Shown here piece by piece: positions 9,944 through 21,600 of a DNA stretch of 64,000 nt. The stretch spans positions 40,924,901 through 40,988,900 of the forward strand of contig BTRK01000006.1 of assembly GCA_036245805.1 (NCBI GenBank), in the 5' to 3' direction. The first letter of the stretch is position 1, and each line of letters opens with the position of its first letter. A model generated the notes under the pieces. That model worked only from the letters and a program-made list of their open reading frames with translations. It was not told the DNA's origin and made no database searches. The position numbers and the translations under genes were made by a program. This stretch comes from Pristionchus mayeri. Taxonomy: Eukaryota; Nematoda; Chromadorea; Rhabditida; Neodiplogasteridae.

Positions 9944-11900
9944 AGAGCCCGTTCGCCTAAGAACCAGACAAAATCCGACTATAGTTGGCACCATCAAAAA
10001 ATGGTCATTTTCTGAAACTTTGTGTTTTGATGTTCTCAAGTATGGCAATGACGATGGGCACATTTATTTTGATCGTAGATCAACCGTCGTCGCGACTAAA
10101 CTAGATATTAACTCATTTCTCAAGCCTAAATACCCTTAAAATTAAGAGAATTGGTTTCCAGGGTCAATATTTTATCGCGAATAAGATTATATATTTCATT
10201 TTTCAAAATTATTAAAAATAGCAGAGAAATTATAACTTCTCGTAGAGGCAAGGGTAATCGGTGAGAGTAACACCAATCTGACCGGAATGATGAGAAAAAA
10301 TTATTGTGTTTTTGAATTTTCAAAAATCCATCTGGATAAGGATTTATGCAAAATAAAGTGAGTGGTCTTCTATCTAAATCTGATGATTCTCATCTCCTCG
10401 ATCCCTTGATCTACCCGAGTCTCTGCCTCGGGTTGACCTCTCTTCCCTCCTCTGCCTCTCGCCTTTGGGAGACAATGGGAAGGGAAGAGAGTGCAGACAG
10501 TCAGAGGAGGCAGGAAGAGATCAAGGGATCGAGGAGAAGAGAATCCTCAGATTTAGATACAAGATCACTCACTTTATTTTGCATAAATCCTTATCCAGAT
10601 GGATTTTTGAAAATTCAAAAACACAATAAATTTTTTCTCATCATTCAGGTCAGATTGGTGTTTCTCTCACCGATTACCCTTGCTTCTACGAGAAGTTATG
10701 ATTTCTCTGTTATTTTTAATATTTTTGAAAAATGAAATATATAATCATATTCGCGATAAAATATTGACCCCGGAAACCAATTCTCTTAATTTTAGGGGTA
10801 TTTAGGCTTGAGAAATGAGTAAATATCACGCCTCTCACAAGAGAATCGAGCTGAATTTGCCGTTCATGGGAATGGAGGAAAATCGGGAATTGAGTTCTAA
10901 CCGGTTTTGGCCATCCTAAGGCATGCCTGAGTGGCCCCCAAAGTCTTTTTGTGCAGACTTCATTTTGGAGCTTAGTACACCGGATCGCAATTCGGCATCA
11001 CTCACATCAAGGGCCGATTTCTCGAATACGGTGAAAGATAGAGCAAGATTGACCTCTGAGCGACCCCGACTCATTTTTCGAGCTCTATCGATCTGTCTAA
11101 ACCATTTTCTTTAAAACTCATTTTCAACGGTGGTACACTTCAGGTCAATTTTCTAAAAAATGCAGGTAAAGACGCAGTTCAAATTTTCACAGTAGATGCA
11201 GCTCAGCGAGAGCTTTCCAATGAATGGTTTGTGAAAAATATACGAAGTTGCCGGTGAGAGTTTCACCCTTTTTACTTCGTCGGGATCGTTTGAACTATTT
11301 TTTCAACAGACATTTCGATTGAACTTCGATCATTTTCAGCCGCGCACTTGGAAGAGTGCGGTGTGAAATGAAATCGTCTGTTGAAAAAATAATTCAAACG
11401 ATCCTGACGAAGTAAAAAGGGTGAAACTCTCATCGGCAACTTCGTATATTTTTCGCAAACCATTCATTGGAAAGCTCTCGCTGAGCTGCATCTACATTTT
11501 TGAGAAAATTGGCCTGAAGTGTACCACCGTTGAAAATGAGTTTTAAAGAAAATGGTTTAGACAGATCGATAGAGCTCGAAAAATGAGTCGGGGTCACTCA
11601 GAGGTCAATTTTGCTCTATCTTACACCGTATCCAAGAAAAGTGCTCTCAAAGTGGGTGATGCCGATATCCGACCCTATGTAGGGAGCTCCAAAATGAAGT
11701 ATGCACAACAATATTTCGAGGGCCACTCAGACATGCCTCAGGGTGCTCAAAACCGGTTAGAACCCATTTCACCATTCCAATAAAAAAAAAATGTGCCCAT
11801 CGTCATCGCCATACTTGAGAACATCAAAACACAAAGTTTCAGAGAATGACCATTTTTTGATGGTGCCAGACTTTGTCCGAGTCTTACGCAAACGTGCTCT
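9944..11900. mobile_element. Foldback element, about 2 kb, TA target site
   Basis: The two halves are near-perfect inverted copies of each other. The left arm is 9944-10065 plus about 10870-11330; the right arm is about 11345-11900. The centre lies near 11330-11345. The ends read AGAGCCCGTTCGCCTAAGA at left and, in reverse complement, AGAGCACGTTTGCGTAAGA at right. A TA dinucleotide flanks each end (9942-9943 and 11901-11902), which fits Tc1/mariner-type integration. Arms agree over several hundred bases with roughly 5-15% differences. No transposase frame is present, so it is non-autonomous. The left arm is interrupted by another foldback (10108-10823). A transcript across it would form a very long hairpin. 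Confidence 0.85.
10108..10823. mobile_element. Nested foldback element inside the left arm
   Basis: Left arm 10108 to about 10420 and right arm about 10510-10823 are inverted copies. Shared blocks include TTCTCAAGCCTAAATACCC, CAATATTTTATCGCGAATA and ATGCAAAATAAAGTGAGTG. The ends start TTAACTC at left and TTTACTC (reverse complement) at right. TA lies on both sides (10106-10107 and 10824-10825). The outer element's right arm has no counterpart to this block, which shows it arrived second. Confidence 0.85.
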
Positions 11901-12279
11901 TAAGAGACAGCAGTGCGATATTCAATGAAACATCGTTTCCATTATCGATCTATTATTTCTTCTGCTGCGCAAATGATTATGTCTAAGGTGTGCATGACTC
12001 CTCCCAATGCTGGAAACTCGACTCGAACTACGTGGAGCCACCGTTCGTAGAATGAAACTGCAAAGAAAGAATACAGTATACAGGCAGCGGTGGTGTTTTC
12101 CTGGAATGGTACAGAGGCGAAAAGCATGATTTAGCATAATAGTTCCCTTTAACACCGAGATGCAGCATATTTTCATCCACCTATTTTGCCATCTATAGTC
12201 CGCAATCGGAATGCCCCAGAAATGTATCATCAAATGCTTGGTGCTGTGAGAAAGGACCAAGAAACGATGCAGTGTGGCT
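11901..12279. other. Spacer, no supported gene
   Basis: Two overlapping minus-strand frames of 60-112 residues lie here. Neither has recognisable motifs; one has a hydrophobic stretch (LYTVFFLCSFIL) that could be the remnant of a membrane segment. Confidence 0.35.
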
Positions 12280-12690
12280 CACTGTGAGTCTCTCACTCAA
12301 TCCCAGCAGCTAGCCTGGCCGATCTCAGTCTTCCTCCATACGCACTTTGTGCAGAGAATGGATGCGATCGCCCTTCTGGGGGCAGGCATCAGCAGCAGAA
12401 CCGCCCCAGCATCCAGAAGAAAGAAAAACGAGCAAATGAAAGTGTTGAAATCACTGAATCAGCTAAGTTTAAAGCTTCCCGACCAGTTCAAGAGCACAAA
12501 TCTCAACGATGAGTATGATGAGCATGGTTCGATGGAATCTCTTCGCAGCAGCAGAGTGACTCCTGGCGCTGGTGAGGAATCGATTCATGCGCAGAGTGCA
12601 GAAGATGATGAAGCCGATTCCAGAACCGATGATCGCAACAGTCCGCCAACAGCTCGACCATTGTAGTGCCTGTCTCCTTGGCAATCAGAC
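12280..12690 (-). pseudogene. Possible serpentine chemoreceptor relic
   Basis: The minus-strand frame at 12684-12469 has a hydrophobic segment (TVAIIGSGIGFIIFCTL), then a polar loop rich in Arg/Ser/Ala/His (ARSHSAAAKRFHR), then a second hydrophobic segment (TMLIILIVEICALEL). This is the arrangement of TM5, third intracellular loop and TM6 in nematode seven-membrane-segment chemoreceptors. After a possible intron, 12460-12290 reads LLLMPAPRRAIASILC and a short tail, like the end of TM7. No upstream TM1-TM4 exons were found between 12.7 and 13.4 kb, so I treat it as a fragment; the family is not assigned. Confidence 0.3.
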
Positions 12691-12899
12691 ATTAGATCTG
12701 CGTAACTTGCGTACACATTATTTTGCCGGATTTGTATTCAAATCTGAACGGTATTCGTATAGTTCTTTGCATATTCGAGTTTAGACAAAATACAAATAAT
12801 GTCTCAGAACGAAACAGAACACACGTAATGTTCGCCAATGATCATAGGCTTTGTCTGTACATCGATATTGTACAAACGTCGGAGATCGGAAGCTTGATA

Positions 12900-13655
12900 T
12901 GAGGCCGTTTACCTAAGAATCGAGCAGATTTAGAGAATTCTGGCACAGCTCACGAAACGTCGATTCTTCGTAACTCCGTGATTTGGGGTTATTTGAGGTG
13001 CTGAAAACGGTGAGCATATCCATTTTGCCCTCAGAGTCTCCGTTGGCTCCAGACGACATCACGTAGAAAACACCTATTATTACTTTGCTCTAAAATGTGC
13101 TAAAATTAGGTGAATAAGGTTTCCGGGGTAGAATTTCATACTGATTACGCCTATCCAATTCATTTTTCATGAATTTTTAAAATACATTTTAAAAATCTAT
13201 CTTTTCTCAGAAGCAAAAGTGACCTTAGCATTTTGCATGGTTAGAACCGGCGTGACGAGAGGATTCAGAATCTATATTTTCGAAATATTTCATGCATAAA
13301 GTTTTAAAAGAGCCAAATTTTACTGATTCCAGAAATGGGCAAATGTAGCAGCTTTATCCCTTCTTTATACTCTTTCGTCTCGATATTTGATGACGCGTCC
13401 GCAGTTTTTCAGCGAGTCCGTATCAGAAATGTGGATGTAGCCAGCGGTCAGAGTCAGAGAGACTCGGCCACGATAACAGTTGGGGAGCTCTCCTCCTTTT
13501 GCGGTTAAGTAGAGCGGAGCGACGGTGCGCGCGAGTTCAGCCGGGGGAGGGAGAGCGGGGAGGAAGGAAGGAAAGTTAGTGGGTGCTCGGGTGAAGGGGG
13601 ACTGAGGGGAGGTGAGCGAGTGAACGGAGGTGATAGGGCAGAGGGGAAACAACGT
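12900..13655. other. Spacer with a possible relic of the 9.9-kb foldback terminus
   Basis: Bases 12902-12925 (GGCCGTTTACCTAAGAATCG) resemble the terminal repeat of the foldback at 9944. No matching right end was seen. The rest shows no gene. 13540-13650 is a G-rich purine tract leading into the minisatellite. Confidence 0.35.
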
Positions 13656-14610
13656 TATGAGGGAATGGCGGGTAGCGTAATATCATTTCGAATAAACTAA
13701 GTAATCCGAAGGCGAGTGAGAGAGCGGAGGTGAAATGGATAACGAAGGAGAGAGGGGAGGGGAGGAGAGTGAGGGGGGGGGGGTGGGAGAGCGGAGATGA
13801 GATAATCTAATGAGGGAATGATTGGCAGCGTATCAATTCGAACAGCTTAGTAATCCGAAGGCAAGTGAGAGGGAGAGCGGAGGTGAAATGGATAACGGAG
13901 GAGAGAGGGGGAGGGGAGGGGAGGTGGGAGAGCGGAGGGGAGATAATCTAATGAGGGAATGACGGGTAGCGTATCATTACGAACAACTTAGTAACCCGAA
14001 GGCAAGTGAGAGGGATAGCGGAGGTCAGGAGAGACTGGAGGGGAGGTGAGAGGGTGAACGGACTGGGGAAATAACGTTATAAGGGAATGACGGGTAGCGT
14101 ATCATTTCGAACAACTTAGTAACAGGAAGGCAAGTGAGAGGGATAGCGGAGGTGAGGAGGGACGGGAGGGGAGGTGAGAGGGTGAACGGACTGGGGTAAT
14201 AACGTTATGAGGGAATGACGGGTAGCTTATCATTTCGAACAACTTAGTAACCCGAAGGCAAGTGAGAGGGATAGTGGAGGTGAGGAGAGACTGGAAGGGA
14301 GGTGAGAGGGTGAACGGACTGGGGAAATAACGTTATAAGGGAATGACGGGTAGCGTATCACTTCGAACAACTTAGTAACCGGAAGGCAAGTGAGAGGGAT
14401 AGCGGAGGTGAGGAGGGACGGGAGGGGAGGTGAGAGGGTGAACGGACTGGGGAAATAACGTTATAAGGGAATGACGGGTAGCGAATCATTTCGAACAACT
14501 TAGTAACCCGAAGGCAAGTGAGGGGAGAGCGGAGGTGAGAGGATGAACGGACTGAAAAGATTACGCTATGAAGGAATGACTGGTGGTGTAATTTCAGAAC
14601 AACTTAGTCC
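13656..14610. repeat. Minisatellite, unit about 125 bp, about 7-8 copies
   Basis: Each unit carries GAGGGAATGACGGGTAGCGT, then TCATTTCGAACAACTTAGTAA, then CCGAAGGCAAGTGAGAGG and a purine-rich part ending CGGACTGGGGAAATAACGTT. Landmarks recur at roughly 13.69, 13.85, 13.99, 14.11, 14.24, 14.37, 14.50 and 14.60 kb. Early units are shorter and more diverged; the middle units differ by only a few bases. An alternation between ...GGAAGACTGGA... and ...GGGACGGGAGG... types suggests a two-unit higher-order repeat. Confidence 0.9.
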
Positions 14611-14612
14611 CG

Positions 14613-14679
14613 GTTCGCCGCGTAGCGGCGAGCCCTGACTGAACTTAGTTCAAAGGCGAACTCCCGCCGAAGGCGGGAG
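14613..14679. repeat. Cluster of three perfect palindromes with 3-nt loops
   Basis: Three consecutive hairpins each have a three-base loop: arms CGCCGC/GCGGCG around GTA (14616-14630), TGAAC/GTTCA around TTA (14640-14652) and CTCCCGCC/GGCGGGAG around GAA (14661-14679). A further pairing, GTTCGCC (14613-14619) with GGCGAAC (14655-14661), could enclose the first two. GC content is far above the surroundings. Confidence 0.9.
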
Positions 14680-15473
14680 TGACGTCTATGAAATAAACCC
14701 GAATAGTTTATTACCAACCTGTACAGAACGAGGTATCTGGAGAAGAAGAGAACACTGATAATTATTACCGTGAGCGAGAACAAGGTACTGAATACGAGGA
14801 GGAAATGCAGGAATCTCTTGATCTCAACACCGTCCTTGTATGGCCTCTTTCCCATCAACTTGTACCTCTATTAGTGTGCATATTTGAGCTCGAGTGTTGT
14901 GTTCACACCCTTTTCCTCTTTGTCAGTCGATAGGGCGTGTAATTTTGTGCATTACATTACATTTTATAAATGTGTGCCGTATTCCACAGGAGGGAGGAGG
15001 GGAATTGGTGGGGGCACATACGAAGAAATGAAACTTTAAACCATTTACATGCTTTCTTTTCTAGAATCATACCAACAAACCAACCACGCAGAGGCCGGAT
15101 CCCCCCCCCCCTCTTTTACCATCGAAGGACACAATCCATCTATGAATTTTCCAGACACTCTATGCGTCTAGCACATGGTTCTATAGAAATGAGTGGTATC
15201 CCGAACAGCGCCTTTCTTCTTTGATCAGATTCCACCATATTCAATTCAAACGCCACCTTGGAAGCAAACTGCTTCATTACAGACATACATACATCCGGAC
15301 GGACGTACGGATGAACAGGCAGACAGACGCTACGACATTTTTGACGATAGGAATAATAATGAACGAGGAACGGGAATTGAAGGCATAACTTTTGAATCAA
15401 CTAGTAGAGTGTTGTGAGTACCACGTGTTTTTTATACTGAGTTTAGAGGGAACTCGTCTACGAGTCATCTTCT
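14680..15473. other. Spacer; part of a diverged duplication with 16.9-17.5 kb
   Basis: The plus-strand text near 14818-14860 (CACCGTCCTTGTATGGCCTC, CCCATCAACTT) resembles the signal-peptide exon at 17.42-17.53 kb. The text at 15120-15215 (CGAAGGACACAATCCATCTA, CACATGGTTC, GGTATCCCGAACAG) resembles 17095-17205. No complete gene is seen in this copy. Confidence 0.5.
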
Positions 15474-16168
15474 TCAATGATATCTATGGGTCTCCTCCAC
15501 ACTCTTCCTCACTGCATCGTCCATCCTTGAGTCCACCGGTGCAACTGAGTCCACCCAGCGTAACTTTAACAAATTATGGTATGATATCGATAAATTTCTC
15601 TGTATCGAACCTCCACTGGACTCCTTGAATCCGAGTGTGCAGCCCAGATTGTACCATTTTTCACCTTTTCCAACCTCTTTCTTTCCTGCCGGATCGTGCT
15701 CGAAACTGTGATAGAACGTTGCCCACTTGAACCCATTGTCGTCTCTTGGTTTTTGGCATCTGAAGGAAATGTTCATATTATTATCATTTAAACTAATTTT
15801 TCAAATTATTCTCTAGTTAATCTTTTAACCTTTTTTGGAGAACCGTGTCCTCACAGGTTCGAAACATAGGTCCTTGCTTTTCCTTGTTATCCCAGCAGAG
15901 GATGTAGGCTCGGAGGAAGAACCGCGGAGTTCCAGGGGTCTACATTCAATCCAATTAGTCATATTAATGAGTTAATTAATCGTACCTCCGTTTCCTCTCC
16001 CTTGAGCTTGAATTGCCCTCATCCGAGGTGAGTCCCTGACTTAGTTCGTCGTGCTTGTCACCCCACCAGCCCCAATCCCTCTCATAGAGGTAGACGTGCG
16101 CGTGTAGCGGTTGCAGCTGTCCAGTCCCGTTGATACAGTACATGTGACCGTTCACGACGACCTGCGAT
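15474..16168 (-). CDS. Probable secreted protein, transthyretin-like candidate (5' end not found)
   Basis: Three minus-strand exons join in phase: about 16168-15985, 15950-15832 and 15775-15474. The first begins VVVNGHMYCINGTGQLQPLH with VYLYERDWGWW, a pattern resembling nematode transthyretin-like (TTL) proteins, in which a conserved 'G.L.C.G.P' core is followed by 'V.L.E.D'. Downstream come FFLRAYILCWDN, FRTCEDTVLQKRC and CTLGFKESSGG. Four or more cysteines fit a secreted, disulphide-bonded protein. The match to TTL is partial: the C-terminal half is longer and not typical. No signal-peptide exon was found upstream on this strand, so the model is 5'-incomplete. The stop (TGA) is at 15474. 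Confidence 0.45.
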
Positions 16169-16625
16169 CAATAACTGAGTTTATAACGAACCCATAAATG
16201 ATTTCTCAACTTTCGACAAGCGATTTTAAAAGGAAATATAAAAAAAAAATATACACGGAATCCTGGTTTCTAGCTTCAATTCACACGATTTTTTCCGATC
16301 CGAGGGTGAACGCCCTGGACGATAAATGGGCGGAGCTTGCTAAGCAGGAACAAGCAAAAGCTAGGAATCTGGACTCTATGGTATTTCCGATAGCTAAATC
16401 TATCTACCTTTCTGGTTGTTATTTCTTTTACCAGAAATAGAGTTGTTTCAAATGCGACGATTCCGATTACAAGCGGCGCTACTATAGAGAAAGGAGTGGA
16501 AATGAATGGAGAAGAGCGAGGGAGTCACTCGAGAACAAAGGAGCTGGCCAAATTAGAAGTAAACGTAAAATGGAAAGTTCAGTTCACGAGTAATTGAATT
16601 AAGATTAATCAAATTGACGATTTCC

Positions 16626-16802
16626 CAGGAGGGGGCTCCCAAGTTGGAATCAGCCCTGTTCTATATTTGGATGCCTCTCACTACGCTAAAGTCAATTACA
16701 AGCTGGATCCTGCCCTGGATCCAACTTGTAAAGTGACTTTAGCGTAGGGGGTGGCAGCCAAGTATAAAATAGGGCTGATTCCAACTTGGGCGCCCCCTCC
16801 TG
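16626..16802. mobile_element. 177-bp hairpin element (MITE-like)
   Basis: Two arms of about 85 bp are almost perfect inverted copies, from CAGGAGGGGGCTCCCAAGTT at left to its counterpart ending CGCCCCCTCCTG at right. The central loop is near CTGGATCCTGCCCTGGATCC. There is no coding capacity. It could be a miniature transposon or fold as a small-RNA precursor. No clear target duplication was seen. Confidence 0.8.
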
Positions 16803-17164
16803 AGTAAAAGTTTCCCATCCCAGTGTTTTCCCAGTGAGGGGAGAGGAGACCTTCTGATAGTTGTCAACAAATCAAGAATCCATTGCCTCTAAAAATATCC
16901 AGCAATGAATAAGGGGAAAACAGGCAAGATATATTTTTCCGCTTAGACATCCCACATGGCGAATTTTTCTGAAAAATTGGTGCAAAAAGTGAACTTTTCC
17001 TACGAAATGTGATAACGCTAACCTGATATTTGTCCTTTGGAAATTTCCTCCAACCTTTCTTTTCGTTACGCCACCTCTATCAGAAAATTTACCCTCGAAG
17101 GACACAATCCATCTAGATATTTTCTCGACATTTTATGCATCGGTCACATGGTTCAATTGAAATG

Positions 17165-17203
17165 TCATTGGTATCCCAGACAGTCATTGGTATCCCAGAC
17201 AAG
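17165..17203. repeat. 19-bp tandem duplication
   Basis: AGTCATTGGTATCCCAGAC occurs twice in direct succession within the region resembling 15.1-15.2 kb; that other copy has only one unit. Confidence 0.85.
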
Positions 17204-17423
17204 GTCTATCTTCAAATTACTGACGAATGACCTCATTATTTTCGCATTTTGGGCCTTCTCGCGACACCAGGCAATTGTTATTTCATTTCTGGATCTCTCG
17301 CAAGGTTAAACGCACTCGTGAAAGAATAATCCGCGCACATAAAAGTGTGTGTTGACACCGAAACATTGATCGTAGTCGTTCACAGTGTGCATTTCATACG
17401 AAAACTGCCACTCTGAAACGAGA

Positions 17424-17803
17424 ATGAGCTCAGTTCTTTTAATTCTCGTCATTACTAATCTACTGCCGCTATCCACTCCTTGTCTGAATGGCCTCTTCCC
17501 CATCAACTTCTTCATCGACTGGGGGGTACGTTACTTTTAATACTTGGAGATCAATGGGCCAATTTATTTCTATTTACTTTTCACCGATTTGGTTTTTCGC
17601 TCCTTGATTTTTAGCAACTATTTCTCAAACTATGTTTACTGCCTGGTGCAAGGTATTGTTCAGTGGGATTCGAGAAATGTGAGAGTGAGGGAAGAACGGT
17701 GCGAGTGAAAACATTCTTCATTTGGAAAACGTCGTGGTCAGGTGACATTCGGGAGGCCGCGTCCCCCCATGCCTCCTCGGCGACGACACCCATTCAGAAG
17801 TGA
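17424..17803 (+). CDS. Small secreted protein candidate
   Basis: Exon 1 (17424-17525) encodes a clear signal peptide, MSSVLLILVITNLLPLSTPC, followed by LNGLFPINFFIDWG and a GTACGT donor. After an 89-bp intron ending TTTTTAG, exon 2 (17615 on) keeps phase 0 for 62 codons with three cysteines and the stretch CESEGRTVRVKTFFIW, stopping at 17803. An internal donor (GTGAGACG at about 17800) could instead join to an acceptor at about 17859, giving a slightly different tail. The product is about 96 residues and I do not recognise the family. The second partial copy of exon 1 near 14.82 kb suggests duplication. Support is the signal peptide plus the phase match. Confidence 0.4.
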
Positions 17804-17910
17804 GACGGTGAGAATCGATGTCTGGCTAACAGTAAGCTCATGACGAATTTCTATTCAGAACCCCAACGAACTGGACGATTTATCTGTTGCGTCAACGATT
17901 TTGAATCGAA

Positions 17911-18620
17911 GATAAATCTTGTTTGTTCGTGACACTCAAAATAACCATGCATCCATGCAAAATAGTGTTCTGGAAACCAGAGAGAAGAAATAAATGTGAG
18001 AATGAGAATAGTTCTCGCATGTTTTTTCTCTGTTCCCGCAACCGAGCAGAAATTCTTTGCCAACTGGCATTTCTTCTTGAAATAGTTGAAATTGAAAAGC
18101 TGTCTTGAAATTCTGGCAAGAATTATCCATTGAGAAGATTTTGATTATCAAAAATAAATGAGGAAAAGTGCACTACATCACCAAAATTCTCCTTGCTGTT
18201 TCAGGGAAGTATCCGTGAAAAACGGAATGAAAGCAATTAGAGCGACCAGAACTGAAGGCACGGGTAATACATAGAGAAGTGTAGTTTGTGAGGAATAATG
18301 AGAGAGACAGGAAGCAATTTCACACAAAAAGAGTGCACAATCGACGTTGCACCTTCCTGCACGCTATAGTGGAATAAAGTTGGACAATTTCGATGAGGAA
18401 GCATAATCATTCACACTTATGAAATCTGTTGCAATCCTTTCTATTAATTCTTAGAACATTCAGAATTCTTGAAAATTCGATAATTCAATATTCAAGACAA
18501 ATACTTTATCCATTGAAAACTTGAAAAGGGTAGTGTGAAAACAAGTACTTGGATCTGTATGAGAGCAACTTCGTCTGGTGATTGATATCTCGTGGAGAAC
18601 TTTCACGTGATTTTCTGTTT
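17911..18620. other. Intergenic, nothing recognised
   Basis: Overlapping short frames on both strands, none with family features. This is the 3' flank shared with the ligand-gated channel that ends at 18621 on the minus strand. Confidence 0.45.
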
Positions 18621-21600
18621 CTATTCTCTGGCGACCAGATAGTCGGCGGGCGGTTCCTTCCGTTCCTTCCACGCGTACGACATCAGATAGGCGAGGTTGA
18701 CGACGTGGAGGACAAGGCAGACGATGAAGTAGATCAGTCCCTAATATTGATTCATTTTATTTACACTCGACGGTGTAACGAGATATGAATAATTGATTAT
18801 GAAATTATACCTTCAGCACCATTCTCTCCACGCAGAAGAACAACCAGGGGTTGCGATGACCTTTCAGAAACTTGACGTGCCTCGCCACACTAGCTGCAGT
18901 CTGTCTGCCCATCCCTGGAGCAGATTGAGGCTTAGCGTTCTCCTCAGATTGACCATCACTGCTTCTGCAAAGAATATTCGAAAGATTGAATACTGGAGCA
19001 CAATCAATATTTGAACTGTTCATGCATAAACTTCAGTTCAACGGTGGATTGTGAAATTACTTGTGTGGGACTCTCCCTCGGTTCTAATATTAGAAAATTG
19101 ATCAGAAAGCGAAAGGTGATAGCAATGAGATGCTGAGCAGGGAAATATCGCGGAAAAAATATCGCTGGTAATTTCAGAAATCATTTAACTTGTTGAGACT
19201 ATTGCTGAAGATCAGCACGTAAGGATCATTATTTCACGCTCACTCGAATTTCTAAGAGAGAACGTTCAAAATAAGGAAAGTAACGGGATTGCCAATAGCA
19301 TTTGTGATCGAATCTGTTCACTTCTCTCCACTCCACCAGGTGTATCCTGCCATGGCAGCAGAGGAGAGAGCCCCGTGGAGAGAGACGGTGAGGATGGCCA
19401 GAGTGATGATCAGCAACTCGTAGAGGATGTACCAACCTCAAGAGGATCCCGTACAATGCACAATTTCGGACAGTGAACAATTCTACTCCGTTTTGTAGCA
19501 AAAACATAGACAAAATGCTATCGCAAAGTGTTTTCGGGCACCAAGTCGGATGATCACCGACAGATAACCTTTCGAATGATGACTAGAAATACTTCTCCAG
19601 TATTTTCGCATTTGGTTTTCTGTCAGTGGAAGAATCTACTCAGAAACCACTGAGGGAATGGTGCAATTTTGGTTATCATCTGACGGTGAAATTCAGACCT
19701 TGTACTTGTTTAGATCTTCGCAAACTTGTTTTTTTCTCACCGATGATCGAGATGGATTCGGACTGGGGCAGAGAATCAGCGAGTATTCCAATGATGAAAG
19801 TGAAGGAGGCGAAGGCGATTAGGCCCAGGTCAACCTCAATTTTCATTTTGTGGAAATTTCATCCTCGTTTTTCTCCTCACCGAAGCGTTGAGATTATTTC
19901 GATCCTTGCCGAAGAAAAGACCGAGAAGAATGAGGAAACCTGATCCAAATTAATTGTTTTCGTCATCATTCTGGCCTTGATCATTTATGAAATTACTGAC
20001 TAACCAATGAGAAAAGCCGGAATGATAATGAGATAAATCCAGAAATTCGAACGACGTGAGAGAAGGAGATCGAAGTAGATCTGAATCAGAATGTTGATCT
20101 ATGTTCATGGCATCAGATATACCTTTGTGGGATCCTTCTTATGTGTCAGGTGATTCGTCTTGTACCGGGATCCGTGAAACGTCATCTTCCACTCGCTCGA
20201 GTCCTGAAAAAGAAATTATTGGTAATTCGAGTTCGCAAATCCTCTATTGCCAGTGACCGTCGGTCACATTATCTCCTCTTCACAGGGATGGAATGGTAAG
20301 GAAGATCTGTCCTCGTTAGTAGAAGTCCGATATGGGTCTCGCTGTATTTCACACACTCTCTAGACCAGTTGAGATGCAAAAAGTGTGCAGAATGAAGACA
20401 CTGTGATCTCGATTCCCGATTTCCACCCATAACATATCCCTCTCTCGATTCCCCTCTACTCCCTTGCAGCGCAGCGATCTCAATTGGCTCGATGGCTCCT
20501 CACCAGCACACTCTGCGATGTTGGATGACCATCCACGAATATCAGCTCGTTATCTTCGTAACTGGGCAGCGCGAAGCAGTAGAAGCACCAGTGCTGATCG
20601 AACGGGAAATTCTGGACCTGCAATGATGTCATTTTGCATCAATCACCAACTTTAATAATTTCTTGTACGATTGCCTTTCACAGAAGGTATGTTTGGAAAA
20701 CGACGTGTAAACAATGATTTCAAAGTTGAGAATCTGGTGAACGCACGGCGAATTCGCAGATGAAGGAGGCGTGGCCGATCAGGAAGACCTCGACGTGGCC
20801 CGTGCTGTTCACCTTCGCCTTCTGACGACGCTCCGATGTGAGACCCGAGAACGAAGAACTGGAAAATGCTAATCGGATGACATCATCATTCTATATTTCT
20901 GCACACAAATAAAGTAGGAAGAAGAACAGGTGTTGAGCAACAGAAATGCGAAACAATCCAACAAGCATTAATATATCAAAATCAAAGCCAGCACCAAAAG
21001 AATCTTTCCACTTTCTATGTCGGCATATTGATGGGAAGGAATATTTTGTACAGAAGAGGTAGAGTAAACCTCTCGCAGGCAGTCATCTCGGGCATCCAGA
21101 GATCGCGCAGTCGCACGTAGATGTAGCTGATGTTGTTGTTCGATGCGGGGTCCCAAGTGAGTCGGGGATCGCGCCAGATCTCAATATGGTGAATTGTCAA
21201 TCCGTGCGAGGTCGGATGAGAAGTCAGGGCGATATTGCGAAATATGTCATCCGGCCAAGTACCACATTTTTCGATGAATTTTAGGAGTTTGAATGGATGC
21301 ATCCTTTGAAGCCTTGCAGTTTGAAGAACAAGATCCTTTAGACAAAACTTACCAGTTCCATTCCGAACACTTGGTTGTGCGTCATTTGCACTTCAATCTG
21401 TGAAAAACAATTGGATGTTTTGCTTTATCGAGTCGACTTACGACTTGAGTAAGATGGAGATATTGAAGTGAGATGAACACTTTGCCCGGACCAGTCTTCA
21501 TGCCTGTACTGCCTATAACAAAATTGCGTGATAAAATGATGACAACAAAACGACAACCTGTGTTGTACGGACTCTGGTATGGTAGATAATTCTTGAACAA

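Noticed and set aside
13540..14610. Possible CRISPR-like or satellite array.
   Set aside because: Units are contiguous with no unique spacers and the organism is a eukaryote; it is a minisatellite.
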